Below, piece after piece: positions 16,470 through 26,436 of a stretch of DNA of 64,000 bases. Both the position numbers and the translations under genes were made by a program. Under the pieces are notes generated by a model. It ran no database searches, had not been told where the DNA came from, and saw only the letters and a list, made by a program, of their open reading frames with translations. The DNA is taken from NCBI RefSeq assembly GCF_900172295.1, contig NZ_FWFL01000005.1, positions 124,001-188,000 on the forward strand, written 5' to 3'. The DNA is from Roseovarius litorisediminis (GTDB lineage: Bacteria > Pseudomonadota > Alphaproteobacteria > Rhodobacterales > Rhodobacteraceae). The stretch's first letter is position 1. Every line of letters starts with the position of its first letter.

Positions 16470-18650
16470 TTGAACAAGGCGTGGCACTGGATGATTTCAA
16501 GAATGTTGATCGCTCTGGCGATTGTATTCCTGTCTGCCAGCGCCAGTCTGACACAGACGCAACCCGAACTGCCCCGCTTTCTGAACAAGGTCGAACCGTC
16601 GGAACTGATGCCGGGCGCGGATGCCTTTGGCGCAATACGCGATGATGTTCCCGTGGCGCCGGTCCTGCAAAACGGCAAGGTCATAGCCTGGGCTTTTCTG
16701 ACCTCAGATTTTGCGGGCACCACCGGCTATTCCGGTAAACCCATCCACGTGATCGCTGCCCTATCGCCCGATGCGGTGATGACCGGCGCCAAGCTGGTCA
16801 AACACTCGGAGCCTATCGTTCTTATTGGCATTCCCGAGGCCAAGATGCGCCGCGTCATCGAAGGTTACACCGGCCTGGACCTCAAAATTGAGGCCGCTCA
16901 ATCCGGCACCGCGCATGAACTGGATATCATCTCGGGCGCCACAGTGACGGTAATGGTAATCGACGACAGCCTTGTGCGCGGCGGCATCAAGGTTGCGCGC
17001 GCGCTAGGGCTGGGCGGTCTGGCGCCGGTGCTGCAGACAGGCCCAAGGCGCACCCTGAACCCCGGTGAAGGCGAGTTGCGCGACTGGCAGGCGCTGGCGA
17101 GCGACGGATCGGTTCGGGGTCTTACGCTGGATGTGGGCCAAATTAATCAGGCTTTTGCCGACAGCGGCGATGTCCGTGCCGCCAAACGCCCTGAAAAAGG
17201 CGCGCCCGAGGCGACGTTCATCGACATGAAAGCCGCCCTTGTCAGCGTGCCCACCATAGGCCGCAGCCTGCTGGGTGATGCCGAATACGGCAATCTGCAG
17301 AACTGGTTGAACGAGGGCGAACATGCCATTCTGGTCGCCGGTCGCGGTATATATTCCTTCAAGGGGTCGGGCTATGTCCGCGGCGGCATCTTTGATCGCA
17401 TACAGCTTATCCAGGGTGACCGTTCGGTCCGGTTCTTTGACCGCGATCATCGTCGGCTGGGCGAGGTCGCTGCCGCTGGCGCCCCCAGTTTCCATGAACT
17501 TGATATCTTTCGCATCCCCGCCGATTCCGAATTTGACCCCACACAGCCCTGGCGCCTGCAACTTCTGGTCCAGCGCGCTGTTGGTGCCGTCGAAAAAACC
17601 TTTCTCACTTTCGATCTGGCCTACCGTCTGCCTGACACCTATTTGGCCCCGCTGGCCCCTCGGCCACAGCTGAATGCGCCCGATGAAGAGTCCGCTGCAA
17701 AAACCGCTCTGTGGCAGCGTATCTGGCGTGACCGCAAGGCCGAAATCGGCATTCTGGCAGTGATGCTCACTGTGCTGACCGGCGCATTCTTCTTCCAGAT
17801 GCAGATCACCGCACACGCCCGCGCCTACAAGATCTTTCGGGTCACGTTTCTGGTCTTCTCGCTGGTCTTCATCGGCTGGTATGCGAATGCGCAGTTGTCC
17901 GTCGTCAACCTGATGGCCTTGGCGGGTTCACTACGTACCGGGTTTACCTGGGATGCCTTTCTGATGGATCCGCTGGTGTTTATTCAGTGGTTCGCCATCG
18001 CAGCGGCCCTGCTGTTCTGGGGCCGGGGCGCTTATTGCGGATGGCTTTGCCCGTTTGGTGCCTTGCAGGAACTGACCAACCGCATAGCGCGCCGCGTCGG
18101 CATCCCCCAATGGGAATTGCCCTGGGGCCTGCATGAACGCCTCTGGCCCGTCAAATACATGATCTTTCTGGTCCTTTTCGGAATCTCGCTGGCTTCGATG
18201 CCCATGGCCGAGAAACTGGCCGAGGTTGAGCCGTTCAAAACCGCGATCATCCTCAAATTTGTGCGCGACTGGCCCTTTGTTGTCTTCGCGCTGACCCTGC
18301 TGCTGATCGGCCTTTTCGTCGAAAGATTCTACTGCCGCTACCTTTGTCCGCTGGGTGCGGCCCTGGCCATTCCCGCGCGTATGCGGATGTTCGACTGGCT
18401 CAAACGCTACCGCGACTGCGGTAACCCCTGCCAGACCTGCGCCAACGAATGCCCGGTGCAGGCCATCCACCCCACGGGCGAGATCAACCCCAACGAATGC
18501 GTCAACTGCCTGCACTGTCAGGTTCTGTATCAATCCGACGCCAAATGCCCGGTGATCATCCGGCAACTGAAACGGCGGGCGCGTGACCACGCGGCTGCCG
18601 AGGCCAGCAAAGACGCTATGAACCGCGTGCTGGCCGATCACAAGACATGA
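16470..18650 (+). CDS. nosR: NosR, membrane flavo/iron-sulfur protein for N2O reduction
   Basis: A 726-residue protein of the NosR/NirI family. After a signal-like helix comes a periplasmic FMN-binding domain with the flavinylation motif DIISGATVT (about residues 151-159), followed by several membrane helices. The polytopic part has two CxxxCP motifs ([10 protein letters not shown] and [10 protein letters not shown]), and the cytoplasmic end has two [4Fe-4S] clusters (CxxxCxxCxxxCP and CVNCLHC with a later CP). It supplies electrons and is required for NosZ expression and activity. The TTG at 16470 follows GAAGGGGGG with 7-nt spacing; ATG 16491 is an alternative. First gene of nosRZDFYLX. Confidence 0.93.
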   Translation: MNKAWHWMISRMLIALAIVFLSASASLTQTQPELPRFLNKVEPSELMPGADAFGAIRDDVPVAPVLQNGKVIAWAFLTSDFAGTTGYSGKPIHVIAALSPDAVMTGAKLVKHSEPIVLIGIPEAKMRRVIEGYTGLDLKIEAAQSGTAHELDIISGATVTVMVIDDSLVRGGIKVARALGLGGLAPVLQTGPRRTLNPGEGELRDWQALASDGSVRGLTLDVGQINQAFADSGDVRAAKRPEKGAPEATFIDMKAALVSVPTIGRSLLGDAEYGNLQNWLNEGEHAILVAGRGIYSFKGSGYVRGGIFDRIQLIQGDRSVRFFDRDHRRLGEVAAAGAPSFHELDIFRIPADSEFDPTQPWRLQLLVQRAVGAVEKTFLTFDLAYRLPDTYLAPLAPRPQLNAPDEESAAKTALWQRIWRDRKAEIGILAVMLTVLTGAFFFQMQITAHARAYKIFRVTFLVFSLVFIGWYANAQLSVVNLMALAGSLRTGFTWDAFLMDPLVFIQWFAIAAALLFWGRGAYCGWLCPFGALQELTNRIARRVGIPQWELPWGLHERLWPVKYMIFLVLFGISLASMPMAEKLAEVEPFKTAIILKFVRDWPFVVFALTLLLIGLFVERFYCRYLCPLGAALAIPARMRMFDWLKRYRDCGNPCQTCANECPVQAIHPTGEINPNECVNCLHCQVLYQSDAKCPVIIRQLKRRARDHAAAEASKDAMNRVLADHKT

Positions 18651-18663
18651 AAGGAGACCCAAA

Positions 18664-20577
18664 ATGTCTGACCAGAATGACAAGGTAAATGTATCGCGGC
18701 GCGCGATGCTGGGGGCCACAGCCACCGGTGCCATCGCGGCCACAACCGGGGCAGCGACCGGTCTTTTCGGTGGCACCCAACCAGCGCAGGCCGCGAGTGG
18801 TGATTTCGCCCCGGTGCCAGGCGATCTGGATGAATACTATGGCTTCTGGTCCTCGGGTCAGACTGGCGAGATGCGGATCATGGGCTTTCCATCCATGCGC
18901 GAGCTGATGCGCGTGCCGGTCTTCAACCGCTGCTCAGCCACCGGCTGGGGCCAGACCAACGAAAGCCTCAAGATTCTCACCGAAAACCTGATGCCGGAAA
19001 CCAAGGAATTCCTAGCGGCACGAGGGCTGAAAACCTATGACAACGGCGACCTGCACCACCCGCACATGTCCTTTACCGATGGCACCTATGACGGTCGTTA
19101 TCTGTTCATGAACGACAAGGCCAACACCCGTGTGGCCCGCGTTCGTTGCGACGTGATGAAATGTGACAAGGTCATCGAAATCCCAAATGCCGGTGACATT
19201 CACGGTCTGCGCCCGCAGAAATTCCCGCGCACCGGTTATGTCTTTGCAAATGGCGAACACGAGATCCCGCTAATCAACAATGGCGACATCCTCGACAAAC
19301 CCGAAGAATACGTAAACATCTTCACCGCGATCGACGGCGATACGATGGAAATCTCCTGGCAGGTGATCGTCAGCGGCAACCTGGACAACTGCGATGCCGA
19401 CTATCAGGGCAAATACGCTTTCTCGACCAGCTACAACTCGGAAATGGGCACTAACCTTGCCGAAATGACCGCAAATGAGCTTGATCACGTGGTGGTTTTC
19501 AACATTGCCGAGATCGAGGCTGGCGTCGCTGCAGGGGACTATCAGGAACTGAACGGCGTTAAGGTGCTGGATGGCCGCAAAGGCCAGAACAAGAACTATA
19601 CCCGTTACATACCGATCCCCAACAGCCCACATGGTGTGAACACCGCACCCGACAAAAAGCACGTTGTCATCAACGGTAAGCTATCGCCCACCGTGTCAGT
19701 TATCGACGTCACCAAGGTGGATGCGCTGTTTGCTGACAATGCTGATCCGCGGTCTTGCATCGTCGCCGAACCTGAACTGGGCCTTGGCCCGCTTCACACA
19801 GCGTTCGATGGCAAGGGCAATGGATACACCACGCTGTTCCTCGACAGTCAGGTTGTGAAATGGAACATCGACAAGGCCCTGCGCGCCTATGCCGGTGAAG
19901 ATGTAGATCCGATCATTTCCAAGGTCGATGTGCAGTATCAGCCGGGCCACAATCACACCTCGATGGGTGAAACCGCCGAGGCGGACGGCAAATGGCTGGT
20001 CTCGATGAACAAGTTCTCCAAAGACCGGTTCATCAATGTGGGCCCCCTGAAGCCCGAGAACGAGCAATTGATCGACATTACCACTGACGACATGAAAGTC
20101 GTGCATGATGGCCCCACTTTTGCCGAGCCGCATGACTGCATTATCGTGCATCGGTCAAAGGTAAATCCGGTTTCTGTCTGGAACCGCGATGACCCGATGT
20201 GGGAAGAGGCACGTCAACAGGCCGCTGCCGATGGCGTCGATCTTGAAGAAGGCGCCGATGAACCCATCCGTGATGGTAACAAGGTGCGGGTCTACATGTG
20301 GTCGCAGGCACCGACATTCAGCATGGAGAAGTTCACCGTCAAACAGGGGGACGAGGTGACGATCTATGTCACCAACCTGGATGACGTGGATGACGTGACC
20401 CACGGGCTGACGATCTCGAACCATGGCATCGCGATGGAGGTGGGACCACAGGCCACTGCGTCGGTCACCTTTACTGCGGATCGTCCGGGTGTGCACTGGT
20501 TCTATTGCCAATGGTTCTGCCACGCCCTGCACATGGAAATGCGCGGCCGGATGTTTGTTGAACCGCGCAGCGCCTGA
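18664..20577 (+). CDS. nosZ: Nitrous-oxide reductase NosZ (clade I, Tat-exported)
   Basis: A 637-residue enzyme reducing N2O to N2 in the periplasm. The Tat signal has the twin arginine VSRRAML (residues 10-16) and a hydrophobic Ala/Gly stretch ending AQAAS. The beta-propeller part carries His-rich CuZ-ligand segments ([35 protein letters not shown]). The cupredoxin end has the CuA motif [12 protein letters not shown], with Cys615, Cys619, His623 and Met626. The start follows AAAGGAGA. All expected copper ligands appear to be present. Confidence 0.97.
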   Translation: MSDQNDKVNVSRRAMLGATATGAIAATTGAATGLFGGTQPAQAASGDFAPVPGDLDEYYGFWSSGQTGEMRIMGFPSMRELMRVPVFNRCSATGWGQTNESLKILTENLMPETKEFLAARGLKTYDNGDLHHPHMSFTDGTYDGRYLFMNDKANTRVARVRCDVMKCDKVIEIPNAGDIHGLRPQKFPRTGYVFANGEHEIPLINNGDILDKPEEYVNIFTAIDGDTMEISWQVIVSGNLDNCDADYQGKYAFSTSYNSEMGTNLAEMTANELDHVVVFNIAEIEAGVAAGDYQELNGVKVLDGRKGQNKNYTRYIPIPNSPHGVNTAPDKKHVVINGKLSPTVSVIDVTKVDALFADNADPRSCIVAEPELGLGPLHTAFDGKGNGYTTLFLDSQVVKWNIDKALRAYAGEDVDPIISKVDVQYQPGHNHTSMGETAEADGKWLVSMNKFSKDRFINVGPLKPENEQLIDITTDDMKVVHDGPTFAEPHDCIIVHRSKVNPVSVWNRDDPMWEEARQQAAADGVDLEEGADEPIRDGNKVRVYMWSQAPTFSMEKFTVKQGDEVTIYVTNLDDVDDVTHGLTISNHGIAMEVGPQATASVTFTADRPGVHWFYCQWFCHALHMEMRGRMFVEPRSA

Positions 20578-20580
20578 GCC

Positions 20581-21852
20581 ATGCAACGCCTTGGCCATAT
20601 CCTGCTGGCACTCTGCCTGATCCTGCCCGGGGCTGCCCGGGCCGGCATCAGCGATGTGCCCGCCGGGGCCGGGGCGCTGGAACATGCGATTGAAAGCGCC
20701 AGGGCGGGGGACACCCTCCGCCTTGGTCCTGGCCGCCATCAGGGCAGTATCGAGATCACCAGGCCCCTGACAATTGATTGCGCCGAGGGGGCAGTAATTG
20801 ACGGAATGGGGCAGGGTTCGGCACTAATTGTAACTGCCCCTGATGTAGAAATCACCGGCTGCACTATCCTTGGATCAGGCAGCGATCATGAAAACATCGA
20901 CAGCGGTATTCGCCTGTTGAAAGGGGCCGAAGGCGCCCGTGTCATTGACAACCACCTGATTGGCAATCTTTACGGTGTCGACATCCACGGCGCCCACAAT
21001 GCTTTGGTCGCGGGCAACGTGATCGAAGGCCGGCAGGATCACCGCATGAACGAGCGCGGCAATGGCGTCTATGTCTGGAACGCGCCGGGTTCGGATGTGA
21101 TTGGCAACGACATCCGCTGGGGCCGCGACGGCGTATTCGTCAACACCTCGCATTCCAACGCTTTCCGGGGCAACCGCTTTCGCGATCTGCGTTTCGCCAT
21201 ACATTACATGTATGCCAACAAATCCGAGGTCACCGGAAACCTGTCGATCGGCAACCATCTTGGTTATGCGCTGATGTATTCCAAAGGCGTGAAGATCGAA
21301 AACAACGTGTCTATTGATGACGATCAGCACGGCATCATGCTGAACTACACCAACAGTTCGACAATAAGGGGCAATCTGGTAAGGGGCGGCAAGGATCGCT
21401 GCCTGTTCATCTATAACGCCCACAAGAACGCCATCACCAGCAACCGGTTTGAACGCTGCATGACCGGGATCCATTTTACCGCCGGGTCCGAGCGCAACCA
21501 GATCACCGACAACTCGTTTGTCGGTAACCGTACGCAGGTCAAATATGTCGGTACCTCATGGGTTGACTGGTCGCAGGACGGAAGCGGTAACTACTGGTCC
21601 GATTTCGCAGCCTACGATCTGGATGGCAACGGCGTGGCCGACACACCGTACCGTCCCAATGACAGCATGGATCATATCATCTGGACCCAACCCGCCGCCA
21701 AACTTCTGATGGGTGCGCCCGCCGTTCAGCTGGTGAAATGGGCGCAATCCACCTTTCCCGCGCTTCTGCCCGGCGGCGTTGTCGATATGCACCCCCTGAT
21801 GCGGCCAGTTGATATCCCGGTTCCTGAATGGGAGGCCCGATATGATGGATAA
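20581..21852 (+). CDS. nosD: NosD, periplasmic copper-site maturation protein
   Basis: A 423-residue secreted protein (signal peptide about 1-21, ending AARAG) made of parallel beta-helix (PbH1) repeats rich in GN and NxI motifs, such as IDNHLIGNLYGVDIHGAHNA and ENNVSIDDDQHGIMLNYTNS. With NosF and NosY it supports assembly of the CuZ centre of NosZ. It begins 3 bp after nosZ, and its end overlaps the nosF start. Confidence 0.93.
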   Translation: MQRLGHILLALCLILPGAARAGISDVPAGAGALEHAIESARAGDTLRLGPGRHQGSIEITRPLTIDCAEGAVIDGMGQGSALIVTAPDVEITGCTILGSGSDHENIDSGIRLLKGAEGARVIDNHLIGNLYGVDIHGAHNALVAGNVIEGRQDHRMNERGNGVYVWNAPGSDVIGNDIRWGRDGVFVNTSHSNAFRGNRFRDLRFAIHYMYANKSEVTGNLSIGNHLGYALMYSKGVKIENNVSIDDDQHGIMLNYTNSSTIRGNLVRGGKDRCLFIYNAHKNAITSNRFERCMTGIHFTAGSERNQITDNSFVGNRTQVKYVGTSWVDWSQDGSGNYWSDFAAYDLDGNGVADTPYRPNDSMDHIIWTQPAAKLLMGAPAVQLVKWAQSTFPALLPGGVVDMHPLMRPVDIPVPEWEARYDG

Positions 21853-22747
21853 TCCGACCCACGCCCTGATCGTTGAGAACCTGGGCAAGCGGTATGGCAA
21901 GATGGAGGTGCTCAAAGGTATCGGCATCACAGTTGCCCCCGGTGAACGCGTTGCCCTTCTGGGTCACAACGGTGCCGGGAAATCGACCCTGATCAAGCTT
22001 ATTTTGGGCCTTACCCATCCCAGCAGCGGTCGGATAAGCGTCGCGGGGCACGCCCCCGGCAGCACCGCTGCGCGCACCGCCACCGCCTATTTGCCCGAGC
22101 AGGTGGCCTTTCACAAATCCCTTACCGGGCGCGAACAACTCACCCTGTTCGCGCGCCTTGCAGGGGAACACCCCAAAACCGTGATGCCCTTGTTGGATCG
22201 CGTTGGTCTTGGGCCTGCCGCCCAACAGCGTATCGGTACATGGTCAAAGGGAATGCGACAACGCCTCGGGCTGGCGCAGGCGCTGTTGGGGCACCGCCAC
22301 GTAGCGCTGCTGGACGAACCCACCAGCGGGCTTGACCCGATGTCGCGTCATGACCTTTATGCCATCATTGATGAAATGGCGGCAAACGGCACCGCCGTCC
22401 TGATCGCCAGCCACGCGCTGACCGAACTTGAGGCCCGCACCGACCGGATCGCCATCATGCGCCGCGGTGAACTGGTGGCGGATGACACTCTGGCCCGCCT
22501 CAGTGCCAGAGCTGCTCTGCCTACCCGCATCCGCCTGACCGCGCGCGAAGGCGCCGCTGACCACGTACAGGCCCAACTAGGCGGCACCCGTGTGAATGGG
22601 TGTTCGGTGGACCTGCAGTGCACCACCGATCAGAAAATGGCCCAGCTCAGCCGTATTTCGGGTCTGGGAGAGGTCGTTCGAGACGTCGAGATGGCCCCAC
22701 CCAGCCTGGAAGACCTCTATCGCCATTATTGTGGGGAGGGCATGTAA
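21842..22747 (+). CDS. nosF: NosF, ABC ATPase for NosZ maturation
   Basis: A 301-residue ABC ATPase: Walker A GHNGAGKST (about 41-49), signature WSKGMRQRL, Walker B VALLDEPTSGLDP and switch His in IASHALTELE. It energises the NosY membrane partner. The ATG pair at 21842/21845 follows GGGAGG and overlaps the nosD end; a longer frame from 21809 is rejected. The stop overlaps nosY (TAATG). Confidence 0.92.
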   Translation: MMDNPTHALIVENLGKRYGKMEVLKGIGITVAPGERVALLGHNGAGKSTLIKLILGLTHPSSGRISVAGHAPGSTAARTATAYLPEQVAFHKSLTGREQLTLFARLAGEHPKTVMPLLDRVGLGPAAQQRIGTWSKGMRQRLGLAQALLGHRHVALLDEPTSGLDPMSRHDLYAIIDEMAANGTAVLIASHALTELEARTDRIAIMRRGELVADDTLARLSARAALPTRIRLTAREGAADHVQAQLGGTRVNGCSVDLQCTTDQKMAQLSRISGLGEVVRDVEMAPPSLEDLYRHYCGEGM

Positions 22748-23571
22748 TGATCACGCGCATCCTGGCCATTGCAGCGGCTGAATTCCGTACCGTCAGGCGC
22801 AACCGATGGGTTTTTACCGCGACCCTGATGATGGTGCTATTTGCGCTGGCGCTTACCTTTGCCGGGTCCGCCCCGACGGGTGTGCTTGGTGTCGATCTGT
22901 TGACCGTATCTGTCGCTTCAATGACAACGCTGGCTGTCTATCTTGCCCCGTTTCTGGCCTTGATGATCGCCTTTGATGCGATCGCGGGCGAGGTCGAGCG
23001 TGGTACTTTGGGACTTGTGCTGACCTATCCGCTGTCGCGGGGCGAAATGCTGTTGGGCAAGTTTCTGGCACATCTCACCGCCCTTGCCATCGCCATCACC
23101 GTGGGGCTGGGTGCGGCAGGTCTGGCCTCGGCGCTTTCCGGGGGCGCAAGTGCCGACAGTCTTTTTGCCCTTACGCGTCTCATCGCCACGGCCATTCTAC
23201 TGGGTGCCTGTTTCCTGGCGCTCGGCTATGCGGCCTCGGCCCTCTCTGGCTCGGCTGCGGGGGCGGCGGGGCTGGCCGTAGGTCTGTGGCTGGTCTTCGT
23301 CGTCCTTTATGATCTGGGCCTGCTGGGGGCGGTCGTCTTTGACAATGGCGGCAGCTTTACCAAATCCGTTTTCCCATGGCTTCTGGCCGCCAACCCCGCT
23401 GACGCTTTCCGCCTGTGGAATGTGGCCGGATCCGAACAGGTTGCGCTTGTCTCGGGTATGGCGGGCGCAGGCGCAGGCCTGCCCATCTGGGCCGCCCCCT
23501 TATCCCTTCTCCTCTGGCCGGTCTTGGCGTTGCTGATGGCGCGACTGGCATTTGCGAGGGTCGAGCCATGA
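22747..23571 (+). CDS. nosY: NosY, ABC-2 type permease for NosZ maturation
   Basis: A 274-residue polytopic membrane protein with about six helices, including MTTLAVYLAPFLALMIAFDA and SAAGAAGLAVGLWLVFVVLY, and the ABC-2 signature EVERGTLGLVLTYPLSRGEM. It is the channel partner of NosF. The ATG overlaps the nosF stop, and its TGA overlaps the nosL start (ATGA). Confidence 0.9.
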   Translation: MITRILAIAAAEFRTVRRNRWVFTATLMMVLFALALTFAGSAPTGVLGVDLLTVSVASMTTLAVYLAPFLALMIAFDAIAGEVERGTLGLVLTYPLSRGEMLLGKFLAHLTALAIAITVGLGAAGLASALSGGASADSLFALTRLIATAILLGACFLALGYAASALSGSAAGAAGLAVGLWLVFVVLYDLGLLGAVVFDNGGSFTKSVFPWLLAANPADAFRLWNVAGSEQVALVSGMAGAGAGLPIWAAPLSLLLWPVLALLMARLAFARVEP

Positions 23572-24083
23572 ATCGTCTTTTTCTAACCACCGCCTTCCTT
23601 CTGGCCGCCTGCCAGATCGACGAGGCCAAAGCGCCTGATCCGGTTACGCTTACCGCCGACGCGCTGGGCCATTTCTGCATGATGCAGGTCGATGCCCACC
23701 CCGGCCCCAAGGCGCAGATCCATCTGGCTGGCCTGCCAGAACCCATCTTCTTCACGCAGGTGCGCGATGCCCTGGCCTATGTCAAAGGCTCTGAACGCGA
23801 TGCCGATATACTGGCGTTTTATGTCAGCGACATGGGTGTGCCCGGTAGCTGGGAAAATCTGGGGCCTGACAATTGGGTTCCCGCGCCAGCCGCACATTTC
23901 GTTGTCGGCTCCGATGTGCGCGGCGGTATGGGCGCACCTGAAATCGTGCCGTTCGCCGATGCGCAGGTCGCCAGCGACTTTGCCGTCCGCAAGGGGGGTG
24001 AGGTAATGACATTAGACACAATTCCAGCCGAAATTGTACTTTCTCCCGTTGAAATCGACTTGGACAAGGAGACACAATCATGA
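23568..24083 (+). CDS. nosL: NosL, copper-binding lipoprotein
   Basis: A 171-residue protein with lipobox FLLAACQ (lipidated Cys15), so it is anchored in the periplasm. The Cu(I)-binding segment GHFCMMQVDAHPGPKAQI fits the NosL family, as does FVVGSDVRGGMGAPEIVPFA. It delivers copper for CuZ assembly with NosDFY. Both ends overlap neighbours by 4 bp. Confidence 0.9.
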   Translation: MNRLFLTTAFLLAACQIDEAKAPDPVTLTADALGHFCMMQVDAHPGPKAQIHLAGLPEPIFFTQVRDALAYVKGSERDADILAFYVSDMGVPGSWENLGPDNWVPAPAAHFVVGSDVRGGMGAPEIVPFADAQVASDFAVRKGGEVMTLDTIPAEIVLSPVEIDLDKETQS

Positions 24084-24982
24084 CCCGGCTCAGACAAACC
24101 CGCCGCCGTTTCCTGACCATCGCTGCTGCTGCGTTGGCGCTTCCGGGCGCTGCAAAGGCCGCCCCCCTGGCCCACTGGCGCGGCTGGGCCCTTGGCGCAG
24201 GGGCCACGATAACCCTTGCCGGCGTAACCGGGATCAAGGCCCGCCCGATTTTTGCCGCGATGGAATCCGAACTTGAGCGGCTTGAGCGTATCTTCAGCCT
24301 GTACCGTCCTGATAGCGCGCTAGCCCGTCTCAATCGCGAGGGTAAGCTGCCTGCTCCGCCTGCCGAATTGTTGGAAGTGCTTAGTATCAGTGACGCTATC
24401 CACCGCGCCAGCGGCGGCGTTTTCGACCCAACCGTGCAGCCGCTCTGGCAGGCGCTGGCCACGGGCGGCGATATTGCTGCAGCCCGTGCGCTTGTCGGTT
24501 GGCAAAACCTGCGTTTCGACGCGGAAATCGCAGACTTCCTACGCCCCGGCATGGCGCTGACGCTTAACGGCATTGCCCAAGGATATGTAACCGACCGCAT
24601 TGCTGCGTTGCTGAAGGCGCAGGGCTTTGACAATATCCTGGTGGATATGGGTGAAATAGCGGGCCTGGGCCAGAAACCGGATGGCAAGTTCTGGCGCGCT
24701 GGTATCGCCACGCCTGATGGAAAGATCGTGCACAGGATCCAACTTCGCGATAGGGCCCTGGCCACGTCGGCCCCTCTCGGGACTGTACTGGACCGCGCGG
24801 GCACACAGGGTCACATTTTTGATCCCAAAGGCCGGTTGCCCCGAAACACACTGGTTTCGGTCTCGGCCCCTCGTGCCGTCATTGCCGATGGGCTTTCTAC
24901 CGCTATGTGTATGCTCAGCGGCAAAGCAGCCGATAATACTATTAGGGCATTTGACAAAGCTGCCATTGAAGTCTTGACTTAA
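24080..24982 (+). CDS. nosX: NosX, ApbE-type FAD:protein FMN transferase
   Basis: A 300-residue Tat-type exported protein (TRRRFLTIAAAALALPGAAK) of the ApbE family. Key regions are FSLYRPDSALARLNREG, LTLNGIAQGYVTDRI, ILVDMGEIAGLG and the threonine-rich metal/FAD site around HIFDPKGRLP and DGLSTAMCM. It would attach FMN to the threonine of NosR. It is the only ApbE in the window although NirI is also present. The ATG overlaps the nosL stop. Confidence 0.92.
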   Translation: MTRLRQTRRRFLTIAAAALALPGAAKAAPLAHWRGWALGAGATITLAGVTGIKARPIFAAMESELERLERIFSLYRPDSALARLNREGKLPAPPAELLEVLSISDAIHRASGGVFDPTVQPLWQALATGGDIAAARALVGWQNLRFDAEIADFLRPGMALTLNGIAQGYVTDRIAALLKAQGFDNILVDMGEIAGLGQKPDGKFWRAGIATPDGKIVHRIQLRDRALATSAPLGTVLDRAGTQGHIFDPKGRLPRNTLVSVSAPRAVIADGLSTAMCMLSGKAADNTIRAFDKAAIEVLT

Positions 24983-25018
24983 AACCAGAATCCACAACCA
25001 AAAAAGGAGAAGGATAAC

Positions 25019-25399
25019 ATGATGAAATCTGTACTTACTGCGGGGGCACTTATCGTCAGCCTTGCGATGCCTGTGCTGGCCAATGGTGATGCCGAAAAAG
25101 GTGAGAAGGTTTTCAAGAAATGCAAAGCCTGCCATCAGGTCGGTGAAGGCGCCAAAAACCGGGTTGGCCCGATTTTGAACGGCATCGTCGGCAAAGCGGC
25201 CGGTTCCGACGAAGAGTTCAAATATTCAGACGCCTTGGCAGAAAAAGCGGCCGAAGGACTGGTCTGGGATGAAGCGTCCCTGACCGAGTTTCTGGCTAAG
25301 CCCAAGAATTTTATCAAAGGCACCAAAATGTCCTTTGCCGGTCTGCGCAAGGACGACGATATCGAAAACTTGATCGCCTATCTGGCGACCTTCGAGTAA
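25019..25399 (+). CDS. Class I cytochrome c (c550/c2-like), periplasmic
   Basis: A 126-residue exported cytochrome. The signal peptide is about residues 1-21 (MPVLAN). Heme c is bound at CKACH (Cys35, Cys38, His39), with the distal ligand Met104 in IKGTKMSF. The family is small soluble cytochromes that carry electrons from the bc1 complex to NirS, NosZ or NorCB. A strong AAGGAGAAGGA stands before ATG 25019, 36 bp after nosX, so it may be cotranscribed with nos. Confidence 0.9.
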   Translation: MMKSVLTAGALIVSLAMPVLANGDAEKGEKVFKKCKACHQVGEGAKNRVGPILNGIVGKAAGSDEEFKYSDALAEKAAEGLVWDEASLTEFLAKPKNFIKGTKMSFAGLRKDDDIENLIAYLATFE

Positions 25400-25421
25400 A
25401 CCTTGACGCTTTTTAACGCTG

Positions 25422-25455
25422 AACACCGCCCTGCCCTCTCGGGCGGGGCGGTGTT
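25422..25455. terminator. Strong hairpin between convergent cytochrome c and nir operon
   Basis: AACACCGCCCTGCCC and GGGCGGGGCGGTGTT pair over 15 bp (one G-T) around a TCTC loop. It lies 22 bp after the cytochrome gene and right at the 3' end of the opposite-strand operon. There is no long T tract, but the stem could stop transcription from both sides. Confidence 0.75.
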
Positions 25456-25456
25456 G

Positions 25457-25690
25457 TCATTTGCGCCCTTCGGCCTCGTCAATCAGGCCGCGCACCCATT
25501 TAGTGATCCACCAGTTTACCGGCAGGCCCAGCGGAACGCAGGCCATCAGCGCCGTCAGCGGTGGTATCGCGGGCAGGCCTATCGCTTGCCACATCAGCCC
25601 CAGCAGGAACAGGTTGATCGCCACCGCAAGAGCAGTGAACGGATAAAGCAGCAGGTATAGCCTGGAAAAGGCAGGGCCCGTTTCGGTCAT
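25457..25690 (-). CDS. Small membrane protein ending the nir operon, 77 aa
   Basis: A 77-residue protein with two membrane helices (about 10-31, RLYLLLYPFTALAVAINLFL, and 36-58, AIGLPAIPPLTALMACVPLG) and a charged C-terminus (RGLIDEAEGRK). Its ATG overlaps the stop of the chelatase gene (ATGA), so it belongs to the nir operon. No family is recognised. It might be a membrane partner in d1-heme handling or respiratory assembly, but that is inference from position. Confidence 0.65.
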   Translation of the reverse strand: MTETGPAFSRLYLLLYPFTALAVAINLFLLGLMWQAIGLPAIPPLTALMACVPLGLPVNWWITKWVRGLIDEAEGRK

Positions 25691-26436
25691 GCCGGAACCT
25701 TTGCAGTGATTTCTGTCTGCAACGCCCGCGCTACAAGGGCAGGGGCCGCCTCCCAGCAGCCAATGGGCTCAAGCACCAGACCTTCAAAAGCGGCCAGCGC
25801 CAGTGCTTCGGGAATATCGTCAATCACATGCCCGCCCTTGGCAGCAAAGAACGGCAGGCAGATTGATTTCTCCCCCAGATCAAAGGCCATATCCGCCAGA
25901 AACGGCGCCTCTTCCACAAAGCCCACCCGCAGATCGTTAAAATGGATCAATTGCGCCAGGGCCCTGGCAAACCGCTGTGTGTCCCGCGCAGAATTGCGGC
26001 TGCGTCCCGATCCGTGCGCCGCGATGAACAGGCGTGTTTCCTCCGCTTGCCATCCCGTGTCGCGCAACGTGGCCTGCAAGCTGCGGGCGGCCATCTCGGG
26101 CAGGCCCGGATCTGTACCGAACGGCGACAACACCCGCGCATGTTGGTCATCAAGCCGTTCCAGCAATGCATCGCCAGTGAACCAGCCCTGGGTCATGAAC
26201 AGCGGATATATCAGCGGCGCAGGGCCAACAGCTTTCAGTGCGCGGTCCAGCGCCCCGGGTGCCGCCAGCGTGGCACTTTCCACCTGCCAGCCGGGCAGCA
26301 CGGCGGCCACCTGCCGCGCAAAATTCGCCAGAACCGCCTCGGCCGGCCCGGGGTCGGAGGGTTGTCCGTGGCTCACGATCACAGCGTGGCCTTTAGTGGC
26401 TGGTGCCTTCTGAAAAGGTGATCTTGTTCCAGACAT
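25687..26436 (-). CDS. CbiX/SirB-type chelatase in the nir operon, probably sirohydrochlorin ferrochelatase
   Basis: A 249-residue cytoplasmic protein of the sirohydrochlorin chelatase fold with two related halves: GHAVIVSHGQPSDPG near the start and ETRLFIAAHGSGRSRNS in the middle. The histidines of VSHG and AAHG are the expected metal-insertion residues. Family members insert Co or Fe into sirohydrochlorin. Here it lies between nirN and a membrane-protein gene in the heme d1 operon, where iron insertion to give siroheme, the substrate of NirDL/G/H, is the logical job. It overlaps nirN by 44 bp if the ATG at 26436 is used. Confidence 0.75.
   Translation of the reverse strand: MSGTRSPFQKAPATKGHAVIVSHGQPSDPGPAEAVLANFARQVAAVLPGWQVESATLAAPGALDRALKAVGPAPLIYPLFMTQGWFTGDALLERLDDQHARVLSPFGTDPGLPEMAARSLQATLRDTGWQAEETRLFIAAHGSGRSRNSARDTQRFARALAQLIHFNDLRVGFVEEAPFLADMAFDLGEKSICLPFFAAKGGHVIDDIPEALALAAFEGLVLEPIGCWEAAPALVARALQTEITAKVPA

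Noticed and set aside
22600..22746. N-terminal extension of nosY
   Set aside because: It is out-of-frame nosF sequence; nosY starts at ATG 22747 overlapping the nosF stop.
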